This document shows positions 16,806 to 26,505 of a stretch of DNA of 64,000 bases, piece by piece. The notes below the pieces were generated by a model, which made no database searches, was not told where the DNA came from, and was given only the letters and a program-made list of their open reading frames with translations. The position numbers were made by a program, and so were the translations under genes. Origin of the DNA: Fervidobacterium sp. (GTDB lineage: Bacteria; Thermotogota; Thermotogae; Thermotogales; Fervidobacteriaceae); assembly GCA_026419195.1 (NCBI GenBank), contig JANZZV010000001.1, positions 186,001 through 250,000 of the forward strand. The letters are read 5' to 3'. Numbering within the stretch: position 1 is the stretch's first letter; every line of letters starts with the position of its first letter.

Positions 16806-18104
16806 TTAGAAATATTGCCTTATAGCCTTGTTTGCTTCCCTTTCAGCTTCTTCGAGAGCTTGTTTTGGTGTTAACTGACCATTTATCATTTTTTCTACAG
16901 CATTCTCGATTGCAGTCCTTATTTCTGGAAAAGCTCCAACAACAGCTCCCATGGTTGCATAGGATGGAATTGTTTCAAGTAACTGCTTTATAGCCACATA
17001 GTGCAGTGGGTTTGTATTGTAATAACCTTCCTTTTCTAGTTTCTCTTTTGCTTCAAGTCTCACTGGGAAATAGCCTGTACCTTTATGCCATACTATTTGA
17101 GGTTCAACATCTGCCAGATATTTTACCAACTTCCATGCTGCATCAATTTCTTCCTGGTTCTTTTGCTTTATTATCCAAAGGCTTCCACCACCGACTATAA
17201 CACCAGCTCTTTGGACACCATCTGGAATAGGTATATAAGCAGCTCCTATTTCGAATCCTTGTTTTTGAGCTTCCGATGTTAATAAAGCAACGTCCGAAGT
17301 AGAAGTAATAATCATACCCACAGTTTGTGAAATGAAGAGTTGACGTGCGGCAGTCCAATCACCTTTCTTTGTATTAATCATTAGTCCTTCTTTTGTAAGC
17401 GTGTTCCAAAATTCCATAATCTTCAGTCCAGCATCATTGTTAAAGAGAACCTTTGTTGGGTTTCCTGTTCTTCCGTTATTGTTATCAACTAAGAGCTTGT
17501 TTTGCTCAGCCATCCACTGTTCAAAAAACCACGCATAAAGTGGCCATGTAATGCCTGTTCTTATTATGTTGCCTTTTTCATCTTTCTTAACGAGTTTTCT
17601 GCAGTAATTTATTACCTCACTGAAAGTTTTTGGTGGTTTGTTTGGGTCCAAACCTACTTGTTTGAAAAGGGTTTTGTTGTAAAAAAGAAGTGGTGTTGAA
17701 CTGTTCCAAGGCATTGAGTACAGTTTACCACCGATACTGTAATAATTTCTTACTTGTGGTAATAATTTGTTCTTATCGAAAGATGGATCTTTTTTTATAA
17801 GATCTTCAACTGGTACAATAACTCCACTATCAATCATCTTCTTGGTACTTATTTCATTTAGTTGTACAACATGTGGTGGTGTACCAGCTTGCAATGAAGC
17901 CACAGTCTTTGCTAAGATCTCCTCGTAACTGCCAACGTATTGAACTTCAACGGCTATATCCGGGTTAGCCTTCATAAACTCATTGACCATGTTTTGGATT
18001 AGCTCGATTCTCCAGCCTCCCATTGCATGCCAAAATTGAATCTTGACTTTTGCAAGGGAAATAACCGTAACAAAAATTAGCAAGAAGATAAAAAGCTTTC
18101 TCAT
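16806..18104 (-). CDS. ABC importer substrate-binding protein, UgpB-like
   Basis: This 432-residue exported binding protein begins with a signal peptide (1-19) and the mature start KVKIQFWHAMGGWRIELIQ. Its pattern is close to UgpB, the glycerol-3-phosphate/glycerophosphodiester binding protein. Matching segments are YVGSYEEILAKTVASLQAG, VVQLNEISTKKMIDSG, PWNSSTPLLFYNK and LDPNKPPKTF. Generic sugar-binding proteins share parts of this, so the ligand is inferred. It leads the unit with two permeases, an esterase and a phospholipase-like enzyme. A hairpin right after it should boost its expression. ATG 18104 follows GGGGAGG. Confidence 0.85.
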   Translation of the reverse strand: MRKLFIFLLIFVTVISLAKVKIQFWHAMGGWRIELIQNMVNEFMKANPDIAVEVQYVGSYEEILAKTVASLQAGTPPHVVQLNEISTKKMIDSGVIVPVEDLIKKDPSFDKNKLLPQVRNYYSIGGKLYSMPWNSSTPLLFYNKTLFKQVGLDPNKPPKTFSEVINYCRKLVKKDEKGNIIRTGITWPLYAWFFEQWMAEQNKLLVDNNNGRTGNPTKVLFNNDAGLKIMEFWNTLTKEGLMINTKKGDWTAARQLFISQTVGMIITSTSDVALLTSEAQKQGFEIGAAYIPIPDGVQRAGVIVGGGSLWIIKQKNQEEIDAAWKLVKYLADVEPQIVWHKGTGYFPVRLEAKEKLEKEGYYNTNPLHYVAIKQLLETIPSYATMGAVVGAFPEIRTAIENAVEKMINGQLTPKQALEEAEREANKAIRQYF

Positions 18105-18219
18105 AACAACACCTCCCCAGAAAGTTGTGGTCGTTGAGAGCCTTTATTTAATGTTACAACATCATTGTTAAGCTTGTCTTAATTATATAACCAAAGTTCA
18201 AAATTAACCCAAGTAAAAA

Positions 18220-18265
18220 AATCAGAGCTTTTAAAAGGTTTCCTTACCTTTTAAAAGCTCTGATT
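18220..18265 (-). terminator. Terminator after the FtsA-like gene
   Basis: A 20-bp perfect inverted repeat runs 18220-18239 and 18246-18265 with a 6-base loop. On the minus strand it is followed by seven T residues. It ends the transcript coming from the FtsA-like gene and separates it from the ABC importer unit. Confidence 0.9.
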
Positions 18266-18291
18266 GGTAATCGGATGCTTTCTAATATATT

Positions 18292-20385
18292 TTAAGCTTC
18301 TTCCTCCATTAATTCATATTCAAATACTATTTCATCTCCGTTTTCAAGTGAGTCTGTAAATCCGGTTTTTCTGCCGTTTTTGTAAAGTGTGTAATTTTTA
18401 ATTTTTCTTGGGTCAAAGTTAATTACTTTGAGTATATCAGCTACGATGAACCCTTGGTCATCAGTAAGTTGAGTTCTTATCTTGTCTCCGTTTCTTATTT
18501 CGTATTCGGGAGAAACAAGTTGATCATTGACCCAGACGAGTGTGCCGTCTTTTGTAATTAAAGTCGGTTGACCATTTATATTAACGATAATACTGATTTT
18601 CTCCATTTCAGGTAATTCCCTTACTTTAGGATATTTGAAAACTAAGGCGTATGTGATCTCGTCACCTGGTTCTACGATGTTTTCGTCTGATAACTCCAAC
18701 TCACCTTTAAAAATTTTAACCTCTCCAGCAATTGTTTCTTTGTAAACATTGTTTATGGAATACTCAATCTTTATTAGATCAGTACTGAGAAATTCTCGAA
18801 TTTCCTTGATTTTTATCTTCTCAAATTTTATTTTATCTCCGTCGTTCAGTTCAACGTTTCCCTTGACTTCTATGTCGTTTAGTAAGACCTTTGGATAGTA
18901 TTCAATTATCTGCTCGCTTTCCATAGATTTCAACCTCACAGGTTTTATCACATCGTACAAAGTCGCTTTAGCGTCTTCTCCATCAATTGCTTGCCCGACT
19001 TCAATGGTATCACCATGCCTAACGGCATCCCGTAAAGTGCCTTCTTTACCATTTATCTTCACCAAAGCAGGAACGGGCATTTTACCTTTAATGACAACCG
19101 GTTCACCGTTTAAATCTACAACTATAGACTTTCCTGGTTTCCCAATTAATTTTCTCATCTCTATTCCAGATTGGACAAGTACTTCCCATGCTGTGTACGT
19201 ACCTTTAAATCCTATTAGCTGTATAGTTTCACCATTCACAGTTACCGATTCAAAAACAGCGCCTGTTTTGTGTAAGGCAGTGTATCCTATTCCAAGTGGA
19301 GTTATGAATTCACTTCCGTGTATTGTATTTGTGTTATCAATAAAATCCAAATTTTTTGCCATCTTAAGTGATACTACCTCTTCATCCATTCCGAGGTTTT
19401 TCGCAAGGTATGTTGCAAATATAGGGACTTTGGCACCACCGCCAACAATAAGCACAGCTTGAGGTTTATCTCCATTTAGCTGTATTATTTCTTCGGCTAC
19501 TTTTTTGGTTATCTTGTCCACAGGATCGGAAATTGTGTTTATTAGTTCTTCACGAGTGATTTCTTTCTCTTTATCTAAAATGTTTCTTACCTTGATTACC
19601 TCGAAATTTTCTATGTTTCTTTTCACATATTCTGCTGTCGAAAAGTCGAGTAAGAACTTTTTTGTTATTGCTTCTGTTATTTCATCACCCGCAAGTGGTA
19701 CCATTCCATAAGCAATTATTGTACCATCTTTTGATATAGCTATGTCACTCGTGCCTGCTCCAACATCAACTAATGCCAAGTTCAATATTCTTAAATCTTC
19801 AGGGACTGTTACATTAACGGCAGCGATAGGTTCGAGCGTAAGATGTGTTATCGTAAGGTTGACTTTTTTGAGTACCGATAACATAGCCTCAACTACATGG
19901 CTTGGCAAATATGTTGCTACAACCTTTATATATGCACTTTTTCCTTTCAAGCCTTCAAGTTTTTTAAACCACATACCATCCAGCTCGTACCTGATAACAG
20001 AATATCCGACACAGTACATATTTGGTTCAATATTCTCTGTTGCCTTTGCTACCGCATCTAATTCCATGCGCACTACCATATCTTTTGTTATTTCAACAGG
20101 TTCATCAAATTCAACGGTGTTTTCGCCCACATAAGTTTTCAAAAATCGACCTGCAAGTGCTACAGCCACCTTATCCAACTTTATGTTGTTTCTCTCCTCT
20201 AGTTGCCTCTTAACGATCGAAACTGCCTTTGCAACCTTTTCAACATCATGTATCTGACCATCAAGCATTGCACGATGTTCGTGTTCCCTTATTACAACAT
20301 CGTGAACAACCATTTTATCGTCTTCGTCTAAATCTACAAGTAGTCCAGCTATTTTTCTTGTTCCAATATCAAGCGCAAATACCAT
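18292..20385 (-). CDS. FtsA-like actin-fold ATPase with C-terminal beta-grasp-like repeats
   Basis: The 697-residue protein is much longer than classical FtsA (about 420). The first 370 residues hold the actin-family ATPase: phosphate-1 FALDIGTRKIAG, an SHS2-like region, phosphate-2 LVDVGAGTSDIAI (about 206-218) and adenosine motif VLIVGGGAKVP (about 311-321). The remaining 320 residues contain a repeated motif, an NG/ND turn followed about 12 residues later by GDxI: GDTI 458, GDKI 516, GDEI 574, GDKI 633 and GDEI 683. The ThiS/MoaD-like pattern suggests tandem beta-grasp domains. No membrane helix or FtsA-type C-terminal amphipathic helix is seen. ATG 20385 has GGAGG 7 bases upstream. The role in division or envelope assembly is unproven. 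MutS2 and HD-GYP genes lie upstream. Confidence 0.75.
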   Translation of the reverse strand: MVFALDIGTRKIAGLLVDLDEDDKMVVHDVVIREHEHRAMLDGQIHDVEKVAKAVSIVKRQLEERNNIKLDKVAVALAGRFLKTYVGENTVEFDEPVEITKDMVVRMELDAVAKATENIEPNMYCVGYSVIRYELDGMWFKKLEGLKGKSAYIKVVATYLPSHVVEAMLSVLKKVNLTITHLTLEPIAAVNVTVPEDLRILNLALVDVGAGTSDIAISKDGTIIAYGMVPLAGDEITEAITKKFLLDFSTAEYVKRNIENFEVIKVRNILDKEKEITREELINTISDPVDKITKKVAEEIIQLNGDKPQAVLIVGGGAKVPIFATYLAKNLGMDEEVVSLKMAKNLDFIDNTNTIHGSEFITPLGIGYTALHKTGAVFESVTVNGETIQLIGFKGTYTAWEVLVQSGIEMRKLIGKPGKSIVVDLNGEPVVIKGKMPVPALVKINGKEGTLRDAVRHGDTIEVGQAIDGEDAKATLYDVIKPVRLKSMESEQIIEYYPKVLLNDIEVKGNVELNDGDKIKFEKIKIKEIREFLSTDLIKIEYSINNVYKETIAGEVKIFKGELELSDENIVEPGDEITYALVFKYPKVRELPEMEKISIIVNINGQPTLITKDGTLVWVNDQLVSPEYEIRNGDKIRTQLTDDQGFIVADILKVINFDPRKIKNYTLYKNGRKTGFTDSLENGDEIVFEYELMEEEA

Positions 20386-20438
20386 ACTCACACCTCCGCA
20401 TATGAATTGGCTACATCTTTTTCAATTCTATTGGCTGC

Positions 20439-22142
20439 TCATAGATAATCGATAATTTCTTTAAAAGCTTGGAGTACTTTTGGGTCGAAATGTTCAGGAT
20501 TAACTCTTCCATCTCCTTCGAATATTATTCTCAGTGCTTCCGCTTTGTTATAAGGATGTTTATAAGGTCTGTTTGATACTAAAGCATCGTACACATCCGC
20601 TATCTTTACTATTCTTTCCTCAAGTGGTATATCTTCACCTTTTAAACCAAACGGATAACCCGTGCCATCGTAATTTTCGTGATGATACTTTGCTATGTTC
20701 AAAGCTACTTTGAACCTCGGATGACTAAGTATACGTTCTGCATAAATGGTGTGTTTTTTTATTTCTTCCCATTCTTCTGGAGTTAAAGGACCAGGTTTGT
20801 TAAGTATTTCTTGTGGAATAAAGACTTTGCCTATATCGTGCAAGGATGAAAAATAAATTATATCTTCTTTCAGATAAGCATCTCCAACAAGTTTGTCACA
20901 CAGCTTTTCAACGATAAATTTGACTCGATGAAGATGCTTTCCTGTTCCTTCTTCGAAACCTTCGACGATATAAGATAATCTCAATGAAAAATCATGGAAA
21001 GCTTCTTTTATTTCCAATGAAAGTTTTTGAATTTCTTTGTAAGAGGCTTCCAGTTCTTGGTTCGAAGCGTTGATTTCTTGAACATTTGCGGTTATGATTT
21101 CCGATAGGTTTGAAAAGGCAATTAAGGTGTCGTTAACTTCTTCAATGAAAGATTCCCTATGAGTATTGTAAAAACCTGTATTTCCATATTCGTTTATAGC
21201 CTCCTCTATTTTGTCAATTTCCTTAGCTAACGTTTTTGAAAGTTTTGCGTTAAAAAACAATATTGACACAACAATTAACGTACCGACGACAGTTATTAAT
21301 TCTATAACCAAGAAAATTCCACGAAAATTCGTACGAACGTAAATCTCAAAGTTTTGTGAAATTAATCCATCTATAATAGAGTACGTCATCAAATGTTCTT
21401 TTTTGTACAACCTTGAGTAAGAAAATCCGGATGCTTTCTTGTTTGAAGCTGTTTCAAATATAGGAGAAATCGGTATTCCGTTAAACAATATGCTTACTTG
21501 CTCAACAAAAGTTGAAATACTTTTAACTATTCTGAAATCATTTTCAAATAGATCAGGATTAATTGCAAATCCCAGTTCAAGAATTTGACCATTCGTCATT
21601 TTTTTGTAAACAAATATCCTCCTACTTCCTGTCTTCAGTTCACTTCCGACACTTTGTACGTAATATTTCGATTGATCAAGCTCTTTGTTAAGCAGTTTCC
21701 AAAAAGTCTCGTAAATAGATAAATTCAAACCTGTGTCTGTTTCATAATCTGTCTCTATAATAGTTCCATCCCGGGAAATTATGTAATAATTTATCCTTGT
21801 AAAATCTTGTTCGTAATTCATTTTCAGTTCTTGACTGAGGAAATCGGATACGGCGTTTTTGTCTCCCTTTTCTATCAGCTTTTCCACAAGATCGATGGTC
21901 TGTATGAATTTTTCGTTGTATCTATATGCAATCAGTTTTGTTTTTTCGTTAATGTTTGAGAATATTGAAGATACGGTTCTCAAGATAGAACCTGTTATCG
22001 AGTTTGAAAGAACTTGAAAGACAAGGTAACTTGAAATTGCAAGAATGCTTAGCGAGATTCCAACAACGATAAAGACCGTTTTCAGATAATACCTTGATAC
22101 ATAATTACCTAATTTAATTATCTTAGTTTTTCCTTTTTCCAC
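20439..22142 (-). CDS. Membrane HD-GYP cyclic-nucleotide phosphodiesterase
   Basis: This 567-residue protein probably degrades cyclic di-GMP (or a related dinucleotide) in response to an external signal. A membrane helix lies at about 20-42, followed by an extracytoplasmic sensor region of roughly 230 residues and a second helix near 285-305. A helical coupling stretch then leads to the C-terminal HD-GYP domain. The HD motif is SLHDIGKV. The GYP segment HHENYDGTGYPFGLKGEDIP is intact, as is the following metal site RIVKIADVYDAL. The start is GTG 22142, with GAGG about 10 bases upstream. It follows mutS2 by 21 bases. The ligand is unknown. Confidence 0.9.
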   Translation of the reverse strand: MEKGKTKIIKLGNYVSRYYLKTVFIVVGISLSILAISSYLVFQVLSNSITGSILRTVSSIFSNINEKTKLIAYRYNEKFIQTIDLVEKLIEKGDKNAVSDFLSQELKMNYEQDFTRINYYIISRDGTIIETDYETDTGLNLSIYETFWKLLNKELDQSKYYVQSVGSELKTGSRRIFVYKKMTNGQILELGFAINPDLFENDFRIVKSISTFVEQVSILFNGIPISPIFETASNKKASGFSYSRLYKKEHLMTYSIIDGLISQNFEIYVRTNFRGIFLVIELITVVGTLIVVSILFFNAKLSKTLAKEIDKIEEAINEYGNTGFYNTHRESFIEEVNDTLIAFSNLSEIITANVQEINASNQELEASYKEIQKLSLEIKEAFHDFSLRLSYIVEGFEEGTGKHLHRVKFIVEKLCDKLVGDAYLKEDIIYFSSLHDIGKVFIPQEILNKPGPLTPEEWEEIKKHTIYAERILSHPRFKVALNIAKYHHENYDGTGYPFGLKGEDIPLEERIVKIADVYDALVSNRPYKHPYNKAEALRIIFEGDGRVNPEHFDPKVLQAFKEIIDYL

Positions 22143-22163
22143 ACGTTTTTCACCTCAACTGCT

Positions 22164-24542
22164 TCAAATCTCCACAACAGTCACACCTACACCGCCTTCA
22201 TCAGGTCGACCAAAGCGGTAGTTCTTTATTCTCTTATCATGTCTAAGGTAGTTCCAGATTCCTGTTGCCAATTTTCCTGTGCCTTTACCGTGGATAATGT
22301 AACCTGTTGAAAAATCAGAATAAATCAGTTGATCAATAAACTCATCAATCTTTTCAACTGCTTCCTCAACTGTTAACCCTCTTACGTCGATTTCATTTTT
22401 TGATATACTACTGGTTATAACTTTTGTCGAGATGTTTGTGTTGTTTTCTGAGTTTTTTAAATCTTCACGCTTATCAGTAGGTGATATTTTAACAAGCTTT
22501 TCTGGTTTTACTTCTATCTTTATACCGTTAAAGTCGACTAAATAACCTTTTGTTTTTATTTCAATAACCTTTCCAACTGCATTTCCTTCGATCAACTTAA
22601 CATGATCACCTAAGGAAATTGAACGACTTTCTCGGGGCACTTTAGCTTCGTAAATTACCTTTTCGACTTTCTCCTGGATCTTTTCAAGTTGTTTAACTTC
22701 ACTTTCCATTTCTTTCAAGCGCTTCCTTATCAACTCCTCGCTTTCAGATTTTTTACTTAAAAGTGATATCTGTAAATCTCTCTTTGCTTTTTGAATATCT
22801 TTGTAAACTTCTCTAAGTTCCTTATCAAACTGTTCTATCCTTTTAAGTTTTAATAATTTATACTTTTCTTCAAAATCACGTTTTTGCTTTTGATATTCCC
22901 TCAGCGTGTTTTCAAGTTCTCTTTTTCTTATCTCAAGTTCACTAACATGTTTATTTAAATCTTTTATAAGCTGTTCTATTTTTATGTGTTCTTCATCAAG
23001 ATGCTTTTGTGCTTCTTGTAGTATATTCTCCGAGAGCCCGTATTTCCTTGCAATTTCAAATGCATGGGATGCACCAGGGATGTTCATAAGTATTCTGTAT
23101 GTAGGTGAAAGAGTTTCTGGATTGAATTCCATAGATGCACTGATTAGCTTATCGTGAGACATTGAGTAAAGTTTTACAGGTGTTAAGTGTGTTGTAACTA
23201 TGAATTTTATGTTTCTGGAGATCAACTCACCTATTATTCCGAGTGCTATAGCACTACCCTCGTAAGGGTCTGTACCTGAACCTAACTCGTCTATAAGCAC
23301 CAAAGAATTTTCGTCGGCAAGCTCCAAAGCCTTGACGATATTAACTATATGTCCAGAAAATGTACTCAAGTTTTCTAATATATTTTGACTGTCTCCAATG
23401 TCTACATAAACATCGAAGTTCGGAATTCGTGAGCTTTCACCAACTAGTAATGGGAAACCACTCCTTGCTAACAATATCGAAAGTGCTATAGTTTTTAAAG
23501 AGACAGTTTTACCACCTGTGTTGGGTCCTGTAATAACGATCCCTACTTTGTCTGATGGTAGCTCAACGTCTATAGGTACAACCTTATCCTCCGGTATCAG
23601 CGGATGCATTGCTTTTGAAAGTTTAAGGTAATTAGACTCGGGGAATATTATAGAAGCACCTTTTTCCAAGATATACTTGACTCTTGCAAACAATCCATCC
23701 AATCGCTTAAGAACTTCTATATCATTCTTTATCGTTGGTAATTTATCAAAAACTTTGCTTGTTAACTCCCTGAGGATCCTTGAAATTTCTTTTGCTTCCT
23801 CTTCAGTTAAAATCTTTATCTTGTCGTTCAACTGAATAAATTCCTCGGGTTCGAGGTAAACTGTAGAACCTGAAGAGGACGTACCATGTACAATTCCTTT
23901 TATTTTACTGCGCTCAGTTGATTTAACAGGGAACACATATCTGTCGTTTCTTATAGTATAGCTTAATTCTTGTAAGAGATTCTGATTGTGCAAAATAAAA
24001 CGCTCTGCTTTGTGTCTTAATTCCTTTGTTAGCTGCGTATGTTCGGTTCTGATCTTTCTGAGTAAAATAGAAGCACTATCTTTAACATTTCCATTTTCAT
24101 CTATGACTTTTTTTATATTTTCTATAATTTCTTCGTAGGTGTTTAATTTGTACACAAGATTGGAAATGCCAGATTGAAAAATAGAATTTCTCTGCTCTTT
24201 GAACATGAGCTTAATTCGTTTTATACCTTCAAGAAATTTGAGTATCTGCAAGAACTCAGTGCCTTCCAATAAAAGTCCATTTTCAACTTTTTGTAATAAA
24301 GGTCGCACATCAGCAAATCCATCAGGATCTGGAAATCCGTTGTTTTTAACAAAATCTGTAAGTTCGGAGAGATAAGTCAGTTCTTGCTGCACATTTAAGT
24401 TGTAAGGATTCAAAGATTCAAGGTATTCTTTTCCTAAGGAAGAGTAACAATAGCGTTTGTAAGTTTCTAATACTTCATTGTAGTCGATTTTTTTTCTTAA
24501 GTTTTGCAAGTAATTAAGCTTTTTGTCTGTTGTATTTTCCAT
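22164..24542 (-). CDS. mutS2: Endonuclease MutS2
   Basis: This 792-residue MutS2 homologue suppresses homologous recombination or rescues collided ribosomes in other bacteria. The order is an N-terminal core and clamp, then the ATPase with Walker A TGPNTGGKTVSLKT and Walker B LVLIDELGSGTDP. A long coiled coil (about 510-640) and a KOW-like segment follow, ending in the Smr nuclease domain (IDVRGLTVEEAVEKI, then IIHGKGTGKLATGIWNYLR). The length is normal for the family, and there is no mismatch-recognition domain as in MutS. ATG 24542 has GGAGGAA upstream. Confidence 0.95.
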   Translation of the reverse strand: MENTTDKKLNYLQNLRKKIDYNEVLETYKRYCYSSLGKEYLESLNPYNLNVQQELTYLSELTDFVKNNGFPDPDGFADVRPLLQKVENGLLLEGTEFLQILKFLEGIKRIKLMFKEQRNSIFQSGISNLVYKLNTYEEIIENIKKVIDENGNVKDSASILLRKIRTEHTQLTKELRHKAERFILHNQNLLQELSYTIRNDRYVFPVKSTERSKIKGIVHGTSSSGSTVYLEPEEFIQLNDKIKILTEEEAKEISRILRELTSKVFDKLPTIKNDIEVLKRLDGLFARVKYILEKGASIIFPESNYLKLSKAMHPLIPEDKVVPIDVELPSDKVGIVITGPNTGGKTVSLKTIALSILLARSGFPLLVGESSRIPNFDVYVDIGDSQNILENLSTFSGHIVNIVKALELADENSLVLIDELGSGTDPYEGSAIALGIIGELISRNIKFIVTTHLTPVKLYSMSHDKLISASMEFNPETLSPTYRILMNIPGASHAFEIARKYGLSENILQEAQKHLDEEHIKIEQLIKDLNKHVSELEIRKRELENTLREYQKQKRDFEEKYKLLKLKRIEQFDKELREVYKDIQKAKRDLQISLLSKKSESEELIRKRLKEMESEVKQLEKIQEKVEKVIYEAKVPRESRSISLGDHVKLIEGNAVGKVIEIKTKGYLVDFNGIKIEVKPEKLVKISPTDKREDLKNSENNTNISTKVITSSISKNEIDVRGLTVEEAVEKIDEFIDQLIYSDFSTGYIIHGKGTGKLATGIWNYLRHDKRIKNYRFGRPDEGGVGVTVVEI

Positions 24543-24570
24543 TCGTATTCCTCCGTTAGTTATAAATTAT

Positions 24571-25740
24571 TTACCTTAACACAAATACGTTACCATAGAT
24601 TTTCTTGGCATCTAAATAAAATTCTGGGTTATGTTTTTTGCTTAGTACAAACAAAACCCTTCGTTGTATTTTTGGTACATCAACGTAGCCATCTGTGAAA
24701 ATTACCATACCCTCACATCTGAATTTTGTTTGAGCTATATCAACTGCAGGTTGTAAATCTGTTTCTCCTCCTCCGAAAATCTCTAAGTTTCTCCAACCTC
24801 CAAATCGGTATTCCCCTACAAAAGTCACTGATTTGTCAACTTGAATCAACGTGAAATTTATTCCATTCTTAGCAATTGAGTCTATTTCGCTTATAAAACA
24901 GTTTAATTCCTCTTCAATTATGCTTCCACTTGTATCCAAAATAACTACAAGTTTAGGTTCGTATACGAATTTCCAACCAGGCTGATCTTCATATCTCCTG
25001 TTTGGCTTTAAAGGTGTGGAATATTTATCACCACGTTGAGATAAACCAACAAATTTTTTCAACGCTGTTTCCCAGTTTATAATAGGATTCGATATGCTCA
25101 GACTCACATTTTGTCTGAGTCCAGAGGGTAACTCACTGCCAAATAGGTTGAACGCCTTTTCAAGCCTTTTTTGGGTAATCTCAACAATCATTTCAATGGG
25201 TACATCACTTTCAAAAGTATGATTATTTGGCAACCTTTCTGCAACCGCTTCAACATCAAAGTTCCCCTTTTTGATGAATTCGTTTAAAATGTATTCATAA
25301 TATTCTTCAACACTTTTATTTAACATATTTGCGGGAGGACCTACGAATATAAGATCATTATCTGTTCCATGTCCTTCTTCTATCAGTACATTCAAAGGTA
25401 CGCTTAAAGCATCAATTTCTGGAATAAATTGGTTTATGGCCGCGTCTTTTGCAAGATTCCAGATCATCATATCCTTTTTGTCTTTTGGTCTTATAAGGTG
25501 ATGTCTATTGATAACGTGCATTATTTCATGCAAAAGGAGTCCTTCAATAATTGATGGATTTTTAAGGTACAAACTAACTGGGTTGTAAAGGAAAAGAAGG
25601 TCTCCATTTCTTGTTATTGTCAGTGCAATATTTTTAACATTAGCTTCTTTGAATTTGCATCCCATTAGCAAATAAGCGTAAAAGGCGTTCTTTTTGATCA
25701 GATTTCCCAAAGCACTGTCTATTTTATCGTCGATCTTCAA
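24571..25740 (-). CDS. DUF2201 protein: metallopeptidase-like plus VWA domain
   Basis: This 389-residue protein fits the DUF2201 family. The N-terminal half carries a zinc-peptidase motif LLHEIMHVINRH near residue 70. The C-terminal half is a VWA-like domain with MIDAS-type residues in LVVILDTSGSI, GGGETDLQPAV and IFTDGYVD. The family normally works with a MoxR AAA ATPase as a chaperone-like pair, but no MoxR gene is near this copy. Neighbours are mutS2 downstream and a possible barrel protein upstream. The start is TTG 25740 with AAAGGTGGAG upstream. The target is unknown. Confidence 0.78.
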   Translation of the reverse strand: MKIDDKIDSALGNLIKKNAFYAYLLMGCKFKEANVKNIALTITRNGDLLFLYNPVSLYLKNPSIIEGLLLHEIMHVINRHHLIRPKDKKDMMIWNLAKDAAINQFIPEIDALSVPLNVLIEEGHGTDNDLIFVGPPANMLNKSVEEYYEYILNEFIKKGNFDVEAVAERLPNNHTFESDVPIEMIVEITQKRLEKAFNLFGSELPSGLRQNVSLSISNPIINWETALKKFVGLSQRGDKYSTPLKPNRRYEDQPGWKFVYEPKLVVILDTSGSIIEEELNCFISEIDSIAKNGINFTLIQVDKSVTFVGEYRFGGWRNLEIFGGGETDLQPAVDIAQTKFRCEGMVIFTDGYVDVPKIQRRVLFVLSKKHNPEFYLDAKKIYGNVFVLR

Positions 25741-25769
25741 ACGTACTCCACCTTTCGATCAAATCAACT

Positions 25770-26420
25770 TTAGAACGAAATTTTAAATCGACCCTCAAAA
25801 TACACTGTGTTGTCGCCAGTTATAAAAGTACTCCTATAAGATAACCACCTAATTAATGCACTGTAACCAATTGAGAGTGATAGAAATTCGTTAAAATAAG
25901 TTAGTTTAAAATCAATTTTAGTCCTTAGTAACTGATCGGTTTTCACGGTGGGGATACTAACTCCAAAAGCTGGATCGTACCAAAGATACAATGCTGAGTA
26001 ATGCATAGCAAACTGTACCTTAAACTTATTCTGGAGCGTCCATGAAGGCACAATGGATATATACGTTCTTCCAACTTCTGTTGCTTCGTTCGTTATTGTA
26101 TTTCGTACGATCATCGTTAGTGGAAAGCTCAGTTCAAATGTGGTTATATCAACCGTTGGTTTTACTGATAGCTGGTAAGAATTACTTAAAAAGTCAACTC
26201 CACTGTAAATTCCTATTCTCAAATATCCATCTTTATCCATATCGGTTGCGAATCCTATTTCAGAATACGGATATCCAACAATATACTCGATTGCGTCTAT
26301 TTTTCCATATATTCCCATTCCTTCCTTTGTGTTGAAGAAAAACTGCACTGGAAAATTGAGATGGGGAATGATTACTATGAGTAAAAACACTAATGTAGCC
26401 GTTATCTGTAAATTTCTCAA
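25770..26420 (-). CDS. Hypothetical exported protein, possible outer-membrane (toga) beta-barrel
   Basis: I do not recognise a family. The 216-residue protein starts with a hydrophobic signal-like segment (RNLQITATLVFLLIVIIPHL). The rest is a series of short amphipathic strands rich in Tyr, Phe, Ser and Thr, and the last residues are YFEGRFKISF. A terminal Phe after alternating hydrophobics is the usual signal for insertion by a BAM-type machine. That fits a small barrel of the toga, but this is inference. I use TTG 26420, which has AGGGG 8 bases upstream; GTG/ATG at 26429/26426 overlap or touch that site. It lies upstream of the DUF2201 gene on the same strand. Confidence 0.5.
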   Translation of the reverse strand: MRNLQITATLVFLLIVIIPHLNFPVQFFFNTKEGMGIYGKIDAIEYIVGYPYSEIGFATDMDKDGYLRIGIYSGVDFLSNSYQLSVKPTVDITTFELSFPLTMIVRNTITNEATEVGRTYISIVPSWTLQNKFKVQFAMHYSALYLWYDPAFGVSIPTVKTDQLLRTKIDFKLTYFNEFLSLSIGYSALIRWLSYRSTFITGDNTVYFEGRFKISF

Positions 26421-26505
26421 ACACATCACCCCTTAAAAAAATGATGCACTTCTAAATTATAATTATACCACAATATCATAAGATAAGTTTCGGAGAAAGA
26501 ACAAA

